NCBI GenBank assembly: GCA_013823725.1
Contig: PNMQ01000008.1
Span: forward strand, 110,222 to 174,221
Reading direction: 5' to 3'
Source of the DNA: Candidatus Pelagibacter sp.
GTDB lineage: Bacteria; Pseudomonadota; Alphaproteobacteria; Paracaedibacterales; CAIOTO01
DNA: 64,000 nucleotides
The notes under the pieces were generated by a model, which searched no databases, was not told where the DNA came from, and saw only the letters and a list, made by a program, of their open reading frames with translations. Within the stretch, counting starts at the first letter, position 1; each line of letters starts with the position of its first letter. Of the stretch, positions 56,009-64,000 are shown in pieces. The position numbers and the translations under genes are program-made.

Positions 56009-57205
56009 ATGCTACCCCATCAAGATATCACTGGTCATTTCACACATTTCATACATCAAGAATGGTCTGTTCTTAAAGAACTAAAAAACTATCAGGCTCT
56101 TTTAGATTCATTTACGGAATATGATGAAAAGTGGGCACAATGCGATACTGTTCTTGTCTTGGGCACAGGTGGATCAAGTCTTGGCGCCAGAGCTTTATGT
56201 TCCTTAAAATACAAAGAAGACAAAAGAAAAATTATTTTCATTGATAACATTGATTCTGACTATTTTTCTCACACTCTAGAGTCTATAAATCCTAAAAAGT
56301 GTATTGTTCTTGTTATTTCTAAATCAGGCAACACGCCTGAAACATTGATGCAGCTATCCTGTCTTATGGATCAATGGAAAAGTCTTTCCTTTAATTGGGA
56401 ACAGCAATCCTTGTGTATCACAGAAAATAGCGATAATGCCTTACGTCATTTAGCGAAAACATATCATCTTCCCATTTTAGATCATCCTAGCGATGTGGGG
56501 GGTAGATTTTCTGTATTTACCATTGTTGGTTTGTTTCCATCCTTTTTAGCAGGAATAAATTGCCAAGAATTTTGTAAAGGTGCTCTGGATGCTTTACCAA
56601 AAACCAGCAATGAAGATCAGCATCCTGCTGTGTTAGGTGCATCAAGTTTTGCAAGCTTTTATGAAAAAGGTATTCATGAACTAGTTATCATGGTTTACTG
56701 TAATCGTCTTCTCCATTTTGCAGATTGGTCTATTCAACTATGGTCAGAAAGTTTGGGTAAGAAAACCTCTGAAGGTCAAAGAAAAGGTCCATCTATCATT
56801 AAAGCATTAGGGGCAACCGATCAACACTCACAACTTCAACTGTTTATTGATGGTCCAGAAAATAAATACTTTGCTTTTTACACGTTGGAAAAACACAAAA
56901 ATATACCTTCAAAAAATATGGAGATTGATCATCCTGTTCTCAAAAAATTAGAAGGCAAATCGATGGAGGAGCTCATGATGGCAGAGCAAAAAGCAACTAT
57001 TGATGTGTTAAGAGCCCACAAAAAACCAATTCGTCATACTGAACTTGAAATTTTAGATGAATACGTACTAGGCACATTGATGATGAACTCTATGCTAGAA
57101 GTCATTTACATCGCCCAATTGTGGAATATTGATGCGTTTAATCAACCTGCCGTAGAAGAAGGTAAAATCAAAGCTTATGAATATCTCGAAAAATATGGCC
57201 AATAA
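56009..57205 (+). CDS. pgi: Glucose-6-phosphate isomerase
   Basis: Interconverts glucose-6-P and fructose-6-P. VLGTGGSSLGARAL and KSGNTPETL are the SIS-fold signatures, followed by GGRFSVFTIVGLFP and GATDQHSQLQLF with the catalytic His. At 398 aa it is shorter than the E. coli enzyme (about 550) and matches the compact alphaproteobacterial form. Its last bases overlap the longest possible start of the downstream rlmD frame. Confidence 0.93.
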   Translation: MLPHQDITGHFTHFIHQEWSVLKELKNYQALLDSFTEYDEKWAQCDTVLVLGTGGSSLGARALCSLKYKEDKRKIIFIDNIDSDYFSHTLESINPKKCIVLVISKSGNTPETLMQLSCLMDQWKSLSFNWEQQSLCITENSDNALRHLAKTYHLPILDHPSDVGGRFSVFTIVGLFPSFLAGINCQEFCKGALDALPKTSNEDQHPAVLGASSFASFYEKGIHELVIMVYCNRLLHFADWSIQLWSESLGKKTSEGQRKGPSIIKALGATDQHSQLQLFIDGPENKYFAFYTLEKHKNIPSKNMEIDHPVLKKLEGKSMEELMMAEQKATIDVLRAHKKPIRHTELEILDEYVLGTLMMNSMLEVIYIAQLWNIDAFNQPAVEEGKIKAYEYLEKYGQ

Positions 57206-58487
57206 AAACTATATGAACCAAGAAGACATTCTTCTTGAAACTTATATTACGGAATTAGATGCTTCTGGCATGGGTATTGGGTACACTGAAAGTGAAAAAG
57301 TATCCGTACCTTTTGTGCTTCCAGGTGAAGCCGTTATCGTAGACAAATCTAAATCCAAACGCTTTAAAAAGTTTTTTTTAAGAGAGGTGTTGAGCTCTTC
57401 ATCTAGTCGAGTAAAACCTTTATGTAAACATTTTACGCAATGTGGTGGATGCCTTCTTCAACATATGTCCACACAATTGTATCAAGATTTCAAAAAAGAG
57501 CTAATTACAAAACATCTTGTTCACTATAAACTTGATCCTTTTGCTTTAGAAGATATTATCTATTTACCGCAACAGGTGAGAAGAAGAGTTAATCTGGATA
57601 TTGTTAAAAAGAATGACCAACTCTTTTTGGGTTTTCATCGTTTCCAGTCTCATCAAATTATTAATATTGAAGAATGTCACACGATGACACAAGATATGAT
57701 TCATGCGATTCTTCAGATGAAGGATGTTCTCAATGAAATCTTAAATTCTTTTGACAAAGCCAAACTGTGGCTATTAGATACATCTGTCGGGGTGGATGTA
57801 TTACTAGAAATTCAAGGCAAAAGCGAACTTGAAGAAGAAAGCAGAATAAAATTATATCAAATAGCAGAAAATTTAAACCTGTGTCGGTTCACTTTTAGAT
57901 TTCGAAAAGTAAGAGACATCATTTATCAACACAAAGAACCAGTACTGCTTTTTGATGGTATTCCCGTTCCTGTCGATCCTATGTGTTTTGTGCAAGCATC
58001 ATCTGATTCAGATCGTATTTTTGCTGACTTTATTCATAACGTTTGTGAAAACATAGATGGAACTTGTGCTATCGATCTTTTTTGTGGTAGAGGAACATTA
58101 ACCATTCCACTTTCAAAAAAATTTCAAGTTGTTGGTTATGAAGGTGAAACACAAGCCATTGAAACACTTCAACAGGTTTCAAAAGATAACGATCTTCGCA
58201 TTCAAGCAGAAGTTAGGGATTTATTTAACAACCCACTTCATGCCAATGAACTTGCAAACTATGATGTTATATCCATAAATCCACCACGTGCAGGTGCTTT
58301 ATCTCAGGTTCAACATATTGCAGCAAGCCAAGCTAAGAACGTTATTTATATATCGTGCAATGCTGAAACTTTTGCTAGAGATTGCGCTATTTTATGTAAT
58401 CATGGGTTTAAAATACAGAAACTAATTGGGTTAGATCAGTTTAAATGGTCACCCCATATTGAAGTTTTAGGCTATCTAAGCAGGTAA
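57195..58487 (+). CDS. rlmD: 23S rRNA (uracil-5-)-methyltransferase, RlmD type
   Basis: SAM-dependent RNA m5U methyltransferase of the RlmD/RumA/TrmA family. A TRAM-like OB domain (about residues 15-65) precedes the FeS cluster region CKHFTQCGGCLLQH, the methyltransferase core with AIDLFCGRGTLTIPL and the catalytic Cys near the end in YISCNAETFARDCAIL. Target base specificity (23S U1939-like) is inferred from the family. The start could be 57177, 57195 or 57213; 57195 overlaps pgi by 11 bases. Confidence 0.88.
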   Translation: MANKNYMNQEDILLETYITELDASGMGIGYTESEKVSVPFVLPGEAVIVDKSKSKRFKKFFLREVLSSSSSRVKPLCKHFTQCGGCLLQHMSTQLYQDFKKELITKHLVHYKLDPFALEDIIYLPQQVRRRVNLDIVKKNDQLFLGFHRFQSHQIINIEECHTMTQDMIHAILQMKDVLNEILNSFDKAKLWLLDTSVGVDVLLEIQGKSELEEESRIKLYQIAENLNLCRFTFRFRKVRDIIYQHKEPVLLFDGIPVPVDPMCFVQASSDSDRIFADFIHNVCENIDGTCAIDLFCGRGTLTIPLSKKFQVVGYEGETQAIETLQQVSKDNDLRIQAEVRDLFNNPLHANELANYDVISINPPRAGALSQVQHIAASQAKNVIYISCNAETFARDCAILCNHGFKIQKLIGLDQFKWSPHIEVLGYLSR

Positions 58488-58506
58488 ACTCCAATATAGG
58501 GTTTTT
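58486..58506 (+). terminator. Weak candidate terminator after rlmD
   Basis: A 6-bp stem (AAACTC/GGGTTT, one G-T pair) with a 9-nt loop begins at the rlmD stop codon and is followed by TTTTTAATTTT. It is weak but in the correct place. Confidence 0.4.
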
Positions 58507-58571
58507 AATTTTATATTATTTTAATAACCTTTAACTGTTGAATGAACCTCAGGGTGTATATTTGCAACATC

Positions 58572-60662
58572 TTATCGTGTAAATTGTTTTTCATCTGCTT
58601 CTTTCATGGGATGATTAGCTACTCCAGAATGATTTGAATTTTGACCATATAGTTTCACATATAAATCAGAAGAACTTAACAGTCCATCTACATACGATTT
58701 TAGATTTTCAAAATTTGACTTATCTTTCATTTCATTAAGAATACCCATAATTTGGCCTTCTTTTGATTTTAGTTCTGAAACAATTTTGTCAATCAATATA
58801 AAATGGTAAGCCTTTACATTTTCTTGTGTGCATGCTGTTTTTTGATCTGCTGCACCTTCAAAGGAACAGAAAGGTGTTCTTTCTCCTGTTTCATTATTTA
58901 ATTTCAAAGGTGGTTCAAACGATACAATTGCCAAAAGTTTTTGCAGAGCATACACTTTGTTCAAAAATCCTTTGATTTCTAACTCATGAGAAGATTTTTT
59001 AATAACCGTTTCAATACCACCAAAATTCACAATTTTAGATTTATCAGGACTTGCATACCAATGCTTTTTATCCGATTCCGTCTTTCCAGCCAGCATAACA
59101 CCTTGATCGTACATGAATTTTTGAGATGCATCATCATACGTCAACAGCACACCTGTTCTTGGATTAAGTGTCAAATTGTATCCAGCTTTTCTGTATCGAT
59201 TCACTAATTCAATAAATTCAACGGGATTTTTACTAGAGTACACTTTGGAATCAGGTGTTTCATCACCTGGCAAAGCTGGTGCAAATGTGGTATAAGGTGA
59301 ATCTTCAGACATCTCGAACAAAAAACCTACAGGGTTATCTGAATCTGTTCCATGGAACACCATTCCATCGGTTGCATCTTTTAGATATTCAAATAAAATT
59401 CGATCTTCTTGATTAACATAGCCCAATTTTCCAGCAGGATCATATGATTTAGGGAAATCATATCCTTTTGTCCTAACGACAGCCGTATCATAATCTGGAA
59501 TAATGGGCTTTACTGACGCAATAACTTCGATAGGATTGAAAAAATGATTAGCTTCTTCAATTTTTGCAGGATCTATCACTGGTTTTTCGTCTTTATCAAA
59601 CCAAACCCCTTCACAATTATAGAGCACCTCTATAGAATCTGGATGATCACTTACAGTTAAATGAGAAACTGCAGAAAACTGATTTTTGTGAATACATATT
59701 TTGCATTTTTTTCCACCTATCTTCTTATGTGTACTTAGCAACTGATAATTGAGATTAATGTCATTGATATTTTGAGGGATATTTCTAACTGACTCCCCGC
59801 CTCTACTAATCATTTCTTCTGTTGCCACAATAGTATCAGATTCGGGATTAATTCCTTCAGGAATATGAAGAGGAACAAGTCCCTTTAAATGAAAATTATC
59901 TGTCAATCGTGTCAACATCCCTTTTGAGACAGGAGATTTAGATGCAAGAACATAAACAGGCTGAAAAGTATCAACAGCATCAAATTGAACAACTTGACCT
60001 TTCAAGTTAACCCACTTGTAGGCAGATCCACTTTGGCATTTGTAAACAAAATGATCTTCCACATTTGGATCTTGGCCTATAAAAACATTACTTGTACCAT
60101 TTTTATCATACAGATAGCAGGGATAATTATTTAAAAACTTTTTAGCTAAAACCATTGTATAAGGTGTTTCAGGAAGGTCTTTTACTTTAATAACATCTTT
60201 ATATAATTTTGAATCCGCTTCTGGGTCTTCCTTCTTAGAATACTTATTTCTGACAGGGATTCTTCCTCTTAAACCAACAGCATCAACAATTGAACTTTTT
60301 TCTTTAACACCAAAATCCTTACCAGCACCACCAGAAATAACACCTTCAATGGTGTAAGTACTACAATCACGAATAGCAATAAAACTATTGGTCTTTTCAG
60401 CTAAACGAAGCAAGTTCATTCCATGGGGACCATAAATGTTGCCTTTAATAACAGTTTGTTTCTTTTGATTTGACCTATTAATATTTGCAAACTTTAAATC
60501 AAGTTTAAAAGCGTTTCTTTTTTCTTTTAATAGGGTTTTCTCTTCAGCTGATAATCCTAATTTATTTTTTTCGCCTACAAATGTATTATCCGTAGCATGA
60601 CAAATATTCATCATTAATGAACTGGCAATTGTTAGATATAAACCCAAAGAAAATTTCAACAT
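58572..60662 (-). CDS. Exported ExoY/edema-factor-like nucleotidyl cyclase toxin (predicted)
   Basis: 696 aa. A Sec signal peptide (hydrophobic LGLYLTIASSLMMNI, cleavage near CHA) is followed by the class II adenylyl cyclase toxin core. Region 1 has Arg98 (IAIRDC), Lys115 (GGAGKDF) and Lys122 (KEKSS); the spacing R-K 17 and K-K 7 equals anthrax edema factor (R329, K346, K353). Region 2 has PDYD (Asp390, Asp392), the metal Asp pair. Region 3 has VFHGTDSDNP (His437, Asn443), spaced 6 as in edema factor (H577, N583), followed by NLTLNPRTGVLL, like the INPEG..LT segment of the family. The position of edema-factor His351 is Lys120. An extra segment of about 130 residues separates Lys122 from Asp390. 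The product is likely cAMP, cGMP or other cyclic nucleotides, triggered by a host cofactor. It is monocistronic; neighbours are housekeeping genes. Confidence 0.8.
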   Translation of the reverse strand: MLKFSLGLYLTIASSLMMNICHATDNTFVGEKNKLGLSAEEKTLLKEKRNAFKLDLKFANINRSNQKKQTVIKGNIYGPHGMNLLRLAEKTNSFIAIRDCSTYTIEGVISGGAGKDFGVKEKSSIVDAVGLRGRIPVRNKYSKKEDPEADSKLYKDVIKVKDLPETPYTMVLAKKFLNNYPCYLYDKNGTSNVFIGQDPNVEDHFVYKCQSGSAYKWVNLKGQVVQFDAVDTFQPVYVLASKSPVSKGMLTRLTDNFHLKGLVPLHIPEGINPESDTIVATEEMISRGGESVRNIPQNINDINLNYQLLSTHKKIGGKKCKICIHKNQFSAVSHLTVSDHPDSIEVLYNCEGVWFDKDEKPVIDPAKIEEANHFFNPIEVIASVKPIIPDYDTAVVRTKGYDFPKSYDPAGKLGYVNQEDRILFEYLKDATDGMVFHGTDSDNPVGFLFEMSEDSPYTTFAPALPGDETPDSKVYSSKNPVEFIELVNRYRKAGYNLTLNPRTGVLLTYDDASQKFMYDQGVMLAGKTESDKKHWYASPDKSKIVNFGGIETVIKKSSHELEIKGFLNKVYALQKLLAIVSFEPPLKLNNETGERTPFCSFEGAADQKTACTQENVKAYHFILIDKIVSELKSKEGQIMGILNEMKDKSNFENLKSYVDGLLSSSDLYVKLYGQNSNHSGVANHPMKEADEKQFTR

Positions 60663-60864
60663 AAATCATCAATTTTATAATTTTACACAACCAAAATATA
60701 CATACAAAATAATAATACTTTATTAAATTTACATAAATTATTAACAATTAAAGAATTTTTGTTAAAACCTAATCATCTTCTATCGAAATAAAACATACCA
60801 TATTGCAAATAGCTATAAGATCTGATAAAATCATGTAATATGAAATTTATTTAAAGCACAGTCA

Positions 60865-61086
60865 ATGAAAAAAAATATTCACCCAGCTTACCATGAAATT
60901 ACAGTTGTTATGACAGATGGCAAAGAATTTAAAACACGCTCCACTTGGGGTAAAGAAGGTGATTCAATGCGTCTAGATATTGATCCATTATCCCATCCTG
61001 CTTGGACAGGTGGCGGACAAAGACTATTGGGAACAGCTGGTCAGCTTAGCAAATTTAGTAAAAAATACCAAAACTTTGGCATGTAA
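60865..61086 (+). CDS. rpmE: 50S ribosomal protein L31
   Basis: 73-aa ribosomal protein: [22 protein letters not shown] at the N-terminus, and [25 protein letters not shown] in the C-terminal half. It lacks the CxxC zinc pair, as in the alphaproteobacterial form. A short 5' gap separates it from the toxin gene; uvrD follows 48 nt later on the same strand. Confidence 0.95.
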   Translation: MKKNIHPAYHEITVVMTDGKEFKTRSTWGKEGDSMRLDIDPLSHPAWTGGGQRLLGTAGQLSKFSKKYQNFGM

Positions 61087-61134
61087 TCAGCTTAGTTTTT
61101 ATATATTATTTAAAAAAGAGGGTTTAGGTTAATT

Positions 61135-63378
61135 ATGCATCAGCCTAGACTCTCTATAAATATGAACTTAGATTATCTTAAAGATTTAAATCAACACCAA
61201 AAAAAAGCCGTAGAAACAATTAACGGCCCACTTCTCATTCTTGCTGGCGCAGGCACTGGAAAAACCAGAGTTTTAACAACAAGATATGTGCATATCATGC
61301 ACACACAAAATATTCATCCTTCACAAATTTTAGCTGTCACGTTTACAAATAAAGCTGCGACAGAGATGAAGGAAAGAATAGCAAAAATTTCACAAATCCC
61401 TTTACAATCTTCGTGGGTTGGAACATTTCATTCAATAGGCGTTCGTATTTTGCGAAGGCACGGTTCATATATTCATCTTCAACCAAACTTTACCATTATA
61501 GACACCGATGATCAAATTCGTTTAGTTCGTCAAATCATCAAAGACTTCAAAATAGATGATAAGAAATATACACCTAAATCTGTAGCGCATAAAATTGGTA
61601 TTTTAAAAGATAAAGCTATAGATGAAAAGCAAGCAAAAGCATACGAAGATGCTATTATAGCGCATATTTATCATGAATATCAAGAACGTCTGAAAATCTT
61701 AAACGCTGTTGATTTTGGTGATCTACTTTTAAATTGTTTAAAACTCTTTTCCCTTCATCCAGATGTATTAGAATATTATAAAAATCAATTCAAATATATT
61801 TTAGTCGATGAATATCAGGACACCAACGTTTCCCAATATATTTGGCTACGATTACTTGCTCAATCTTCTTCACCTGAAATGCCACAAAACATTTGCTGTG
61901 TTGGCGATGATGATCAATCAATCTATGGCTGGAGGGGTGCTGAAGTAGGCAATATCTTGCGTTTTGAAAAGGACTTTGCTGGAGCAAAAATAATAAGGCT
62001 AGAACAAAATTATCGATCAACTACAGCGATACTAAACGTCGCCAACCAATTAATATCATGCAACAAGAGCAGATATGCCAAAAAACTGTGGTCAGATAAT
62101 GAATCCGGTGAACCCGTCGAAATTCATAGCCACTATGATGGAGAAGAAGAAGCAAGATTCATTGGAGCATCGATTGAGCGCCTACAACAAAAGGCGTGTA
62201 AACTATCAAATATAGCTATTCTTGTTCGCGCAGGTTTTCAGACACGAACATTTGAAGATATGTTCATGAGAATTGGCATACCTTACAAAGTTGTTGGTGG
62301 GCCACGATTCTATGAAAGACAAGAAATAAGAGATTGCCTTGCTTATTTAAGAATTTTGGTTCAACCAACTGATGGCCTTGCTTTTGAGCGTATTATCAAT
62401 ACGCCCCGTCGTGGTATTGGAGATACGACCATTCAACGACTACACCAGTATGCTAGAGATCATAATATACCACTACCGCAAGCAGCGTTACAAGCTTGTG
62501 AACAAAAAATAGATGAAGTTCCGCTTCAAGGTAAAGCAAGAACAGCTTTACAAAACTTCTTCAAAGATCTTTCTGCATGGCGAGAAAAAGAGCAAACGTC
62601 TGACCCCATAAATTGTGTAAGACTTGTCTTAGATGAATCTGGCTATACACAGATTTGGCTTGATGAAAAAACGGAAGAAGCAAGAGCACGAATAGAAAAC
62701 ATTAAAGAACTAGTGAATACCATAGGTCAATTTGAAAGCATACACGGATTTTTAGAACACATTAGCCTTGTTATGGACACACAAAATAAGAGCTCAGATG
62801 AAATGGTTAATATCATGACTTTGCATTCTGCAAAGGGATTAGAATTTGATCATGTATATTTATGTGGTTGGGAAGAAGGTCTTTTCCCACATCAAAGATC
62901 TTTTAGTGAAGGAAACGCTGGGATAGAAGAAGAACGACGTCTTGCATACGTTGGAGTAAGCAGGGCAAAAAAAACACTAATCATTTCACACGCGTACTCA
63001 AGAAGAATGCCACAAGGATGGCAGCAGGTTCAACCATCAAGATTTATAAAGGAAATAACGAACAGTGGCGCTGTACGCAACGGTACACTACACAATGGTC
63101 AAGATAGTTTTCAGCTTCATAAATCAGCAATATCACAACACACATACCAAAATCAGGATACATACAGACTTCAAAATAGCAAGACTCTAGGAAGCAAACA
63201 AAATAGTTCATATAGACCTACACACCTAAACACGTCCTATAAGACAGGTGATAGTGTAATGCATACTGTTTTTGGTGAAGGTACAGTAATTGCATTTGAA
63301 GGACAACATGTATTAGTATCGTTTAAAAATGGAAAATTGCATAAAATTATGTCGCAATATCTTGAAAAAAATCAATAA
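61135..63378 (+). CDS. uvrD: UvrD/PcrA-type superfamily 1 DNA helicase
   Basis: 3'-5' DNA helicase acting in nucleotide excision and mismatch repair. The motifs appear in order: Q-motif (LNQHQKKAVE), Ia AGAGTGKT (Walker A), VDEYQDTN (Walker B), DDQSIYGWRGA, EQNYRS, VNIMTLHSAKGLEFD and EERRLAYVGVSRAK. The 747-aa length and the C-terminal Tudor-like tail (GDSVMHTVFGEGTVIAFEGQHV) fit UvrD/PcrA. ATG 61135 has AGGTT upstream; an ATG at 61162 is an alternative. Confidence 0.95.
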   Translation: MHQPRLSINMNLDYLKDLNQHQKKAVETINGPLLILAGAGTGKTRVLTTRYVHIMHTQNIHPSQILAVTFTNKAATEMKERIAKISQIPLQSSWVGTFHSIGVRILRRHGSYIHLQPNFTIIDTDDQIRLVRQIIKDFKIDDKKYTPKSVAHKIGILKDKAIDEKQAKAYEDAIIAHIYHEYQERLKILNAVDFGDLLLNCLKLFSLHPDVLEYYKNQFKYILVDEYQDTNVSQYIWLRLLAQSSSPEMPQNICCVGDDDQSIYGWRGAEVGNILRFEKDFAGAKIIRLEQNYRSTTAILNVANQLISCNKSRYAKKLWSDNESGEPVEIHSHYDGEEEARFIGASIERLQQKACKLSNIAILVRAGFQTRTFEDMFMRIGIPYKVVGGPRFYERQEIRDCLAYLRILVQPTDGLAFERIINTPRRGIGDTTIQRLHQYARDHNIPLPQAALQACEQKIDEVPLQGKARTALQNFFKDLSAWREKEQTSDPINCVRLVLDESGYTQIWLDEKTEEARARIENIKELVNTIGQFESIHGFLEHISLVMDTQNKSSDEMVNIMTLHSAKGLEFDHVYLCGWEEGLFPHQRSFSEGNAGIEEERRLAYVGVSRAKKTLIISHAYSRRMPQGWQQVQPSRFIKEITNSGAVRNGTLHNGQDSFQLHKSAISQHTYQNQDTYRLQNSKTLGSKQNSSYRPTHLNTSYKTGDSVMHTVFGEGTVIAFEGQHVLVSFKNGKLHKIMSQYLEKNQ

Positions 63379-63463
63379 AAAAACTTGATCTTCTAGCAAA
63401 TTAATCTTTATTTAATAAATATCATATATATGTTTTCTTAATTACGTATTAATAAGGTATATT

Positions 63464-64000
63464 ATGAAAAACAAATCTTTTAAATTACTATTATGTACAA
63501 TGATTTTCGCTACAAACGAAAATTATCTAACTCATGGTTTGTGTTCTGAATTAGGAATCTCTGTTCCAGACAGACTACGTGCTTTAGATTCACAAGAAGA
63601 TCCAAATCGTCAAGCATTAGATTCGATAGAAATTGCAAAAAAAACACTTGAAAGCTTTGTGAAATCCGTCAGAACATATTACATAAATAAATATCCACTT
63701 TCTAGCATGCAACCTTCACAACTAGAGGGGTTAAAGGAGCTGTCATTTGTTTACCAAGATTTTGTAACAATTTGTGATTTATACCAAAATCAAATTCTTA
63801 CAAAACAAACAGCAGGTCAAGATGAAAAAAACAATCTTAAAAAAAATATTAATTTTCTATACTATGGGGATGAAAATTTAAGTCCTGCTCTAAAGCGTCA
63901 CAGCCACATAGGAATTCGACTTAATAGTGCAATAGAATTTTTAAAAAGAGAGTTTTATCAAGATGGTGCTGTTGAAGCCTATAGAATTCATACAAAGGAC
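63464..64000 (+). CDS. Partial gene for an exported protein of unknown function
   Basis: An ATG at 63464 with TAAGGT about 7 nt upstream opens a frame of 179 codons still open at the window edge. The N-terminus (MKNKSFKLLLCTMIFATNEN) is signal-peptide-like. The mature part is helical and charged (for example LDSIEIAKKTLESFV), with no recognised domain. Adjacent to uvrD by 86 nt, same strand. The remainder lies outside the window. Confidence 0.7.
   Translation, partial: MKNKSFKLLLCTMIFATNENYLTHGLCSELGISVPDRLRALDSQEDPNRQALDSIEIAKKTLESFVKSVRTYYINKYPLSSMQPSQLEGLKELSFVYQDFVTICDLYQNQILTKQTAGQDEKNNLKKNINFLYYGDENLSPALKRHSHIGIRLNSAIEFLKREFYQDGAVEAYRIHTKD

Overview
The window reads as a chromosomal segment of an AT-rich, Gram-negative alphaproteobacterium, probably a host-associated one. 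The alphaproteobacterial look comes from class II (B12) ribonucleotide reductase NrdJ, FAD-dependent ThyX, a COQ10/RatA-type START protein next to lipA, a BioC/NDUFAF5-like protein, a thioredoxin-reductase-like ferredoxin-NADP reductase and multi-CheW chemotaxis genes. The low GC, many Sec-exported proteins of unknown function and a predicted exported nucleotidyl-cyclase toxin suggest an intracellular symbiont of eukaryotes such as Holosporales. That lineage call is inference; there is no rRNA in the window.

Layout. 0-4 kb: rsmI, infC, secG, pyrG, rpsP with a clear terminator. 4.1-5.0 kb: a gene-poor stretch with palindromes and an 18-codon ORF. 5.0-12.2 kb: a low-complexity exported protein, pgk, a UmuD-like protease, nadK-znuA and a tyrosine recombinase. 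12.3-16.0 kb: a possible CVNH-domain lectin, flgI with a large insertion, comM. 16.0-24.6 kb: a histidine kinase coupled to an exported FAD protein, small exported proteins including a GNAT enzyme, the lipid A genes arnD-arnA, and a ctpA-like protease. 24.6-37.7 kb: a long minus-strand run with an esterase, fliP-fliO, ratA-lipA, thyX, greA, dut, bcp, an antiporter, tolA-tolR-tolQ-ybgC, a trypsin-like protease and ferredoxin-NADP reductase. 37.8-41.4 kb: cheR, a triple CheW protein, cheB. 41.4-47.9 kb: suhB, efp, tRNA-Met, rodZ and nrdJ with two NrdR-like boxes over its promoter. 48.0-58.5 kb: an RND efflux pair, a BioC/NDUFAF5-like protein, grpE, arnT, pgi, rlmD. 58.6-64.0 kb: the ExoY/edema-factor-like protein, rpmE, a UvrD/PcrA helicase and the start of another exported protein.

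The genes share several themes. Lipid A aminoarabinose modification is split between arnD-arnA and arnT. Envelope energetics is represented by Tol, RND and RodZ proteins. Flagellar export and chemotaxis are represented by flgI, fliO, fliP, cheR, cheW and cheB. Nucleotide supply (nrdJ, thyX, dut, pyrG) depends on B12 and FAD. The most notable gene is the minus-strand ORF at 58572-60662: it has a signal peptide and reproduces the residue spacing of the class II adenylyl cyclase toxin catalytic core (R-x16-K-x6-K, DxD, H-x5-N), which suggests manipulation of host cyclic nucleotide signalling.
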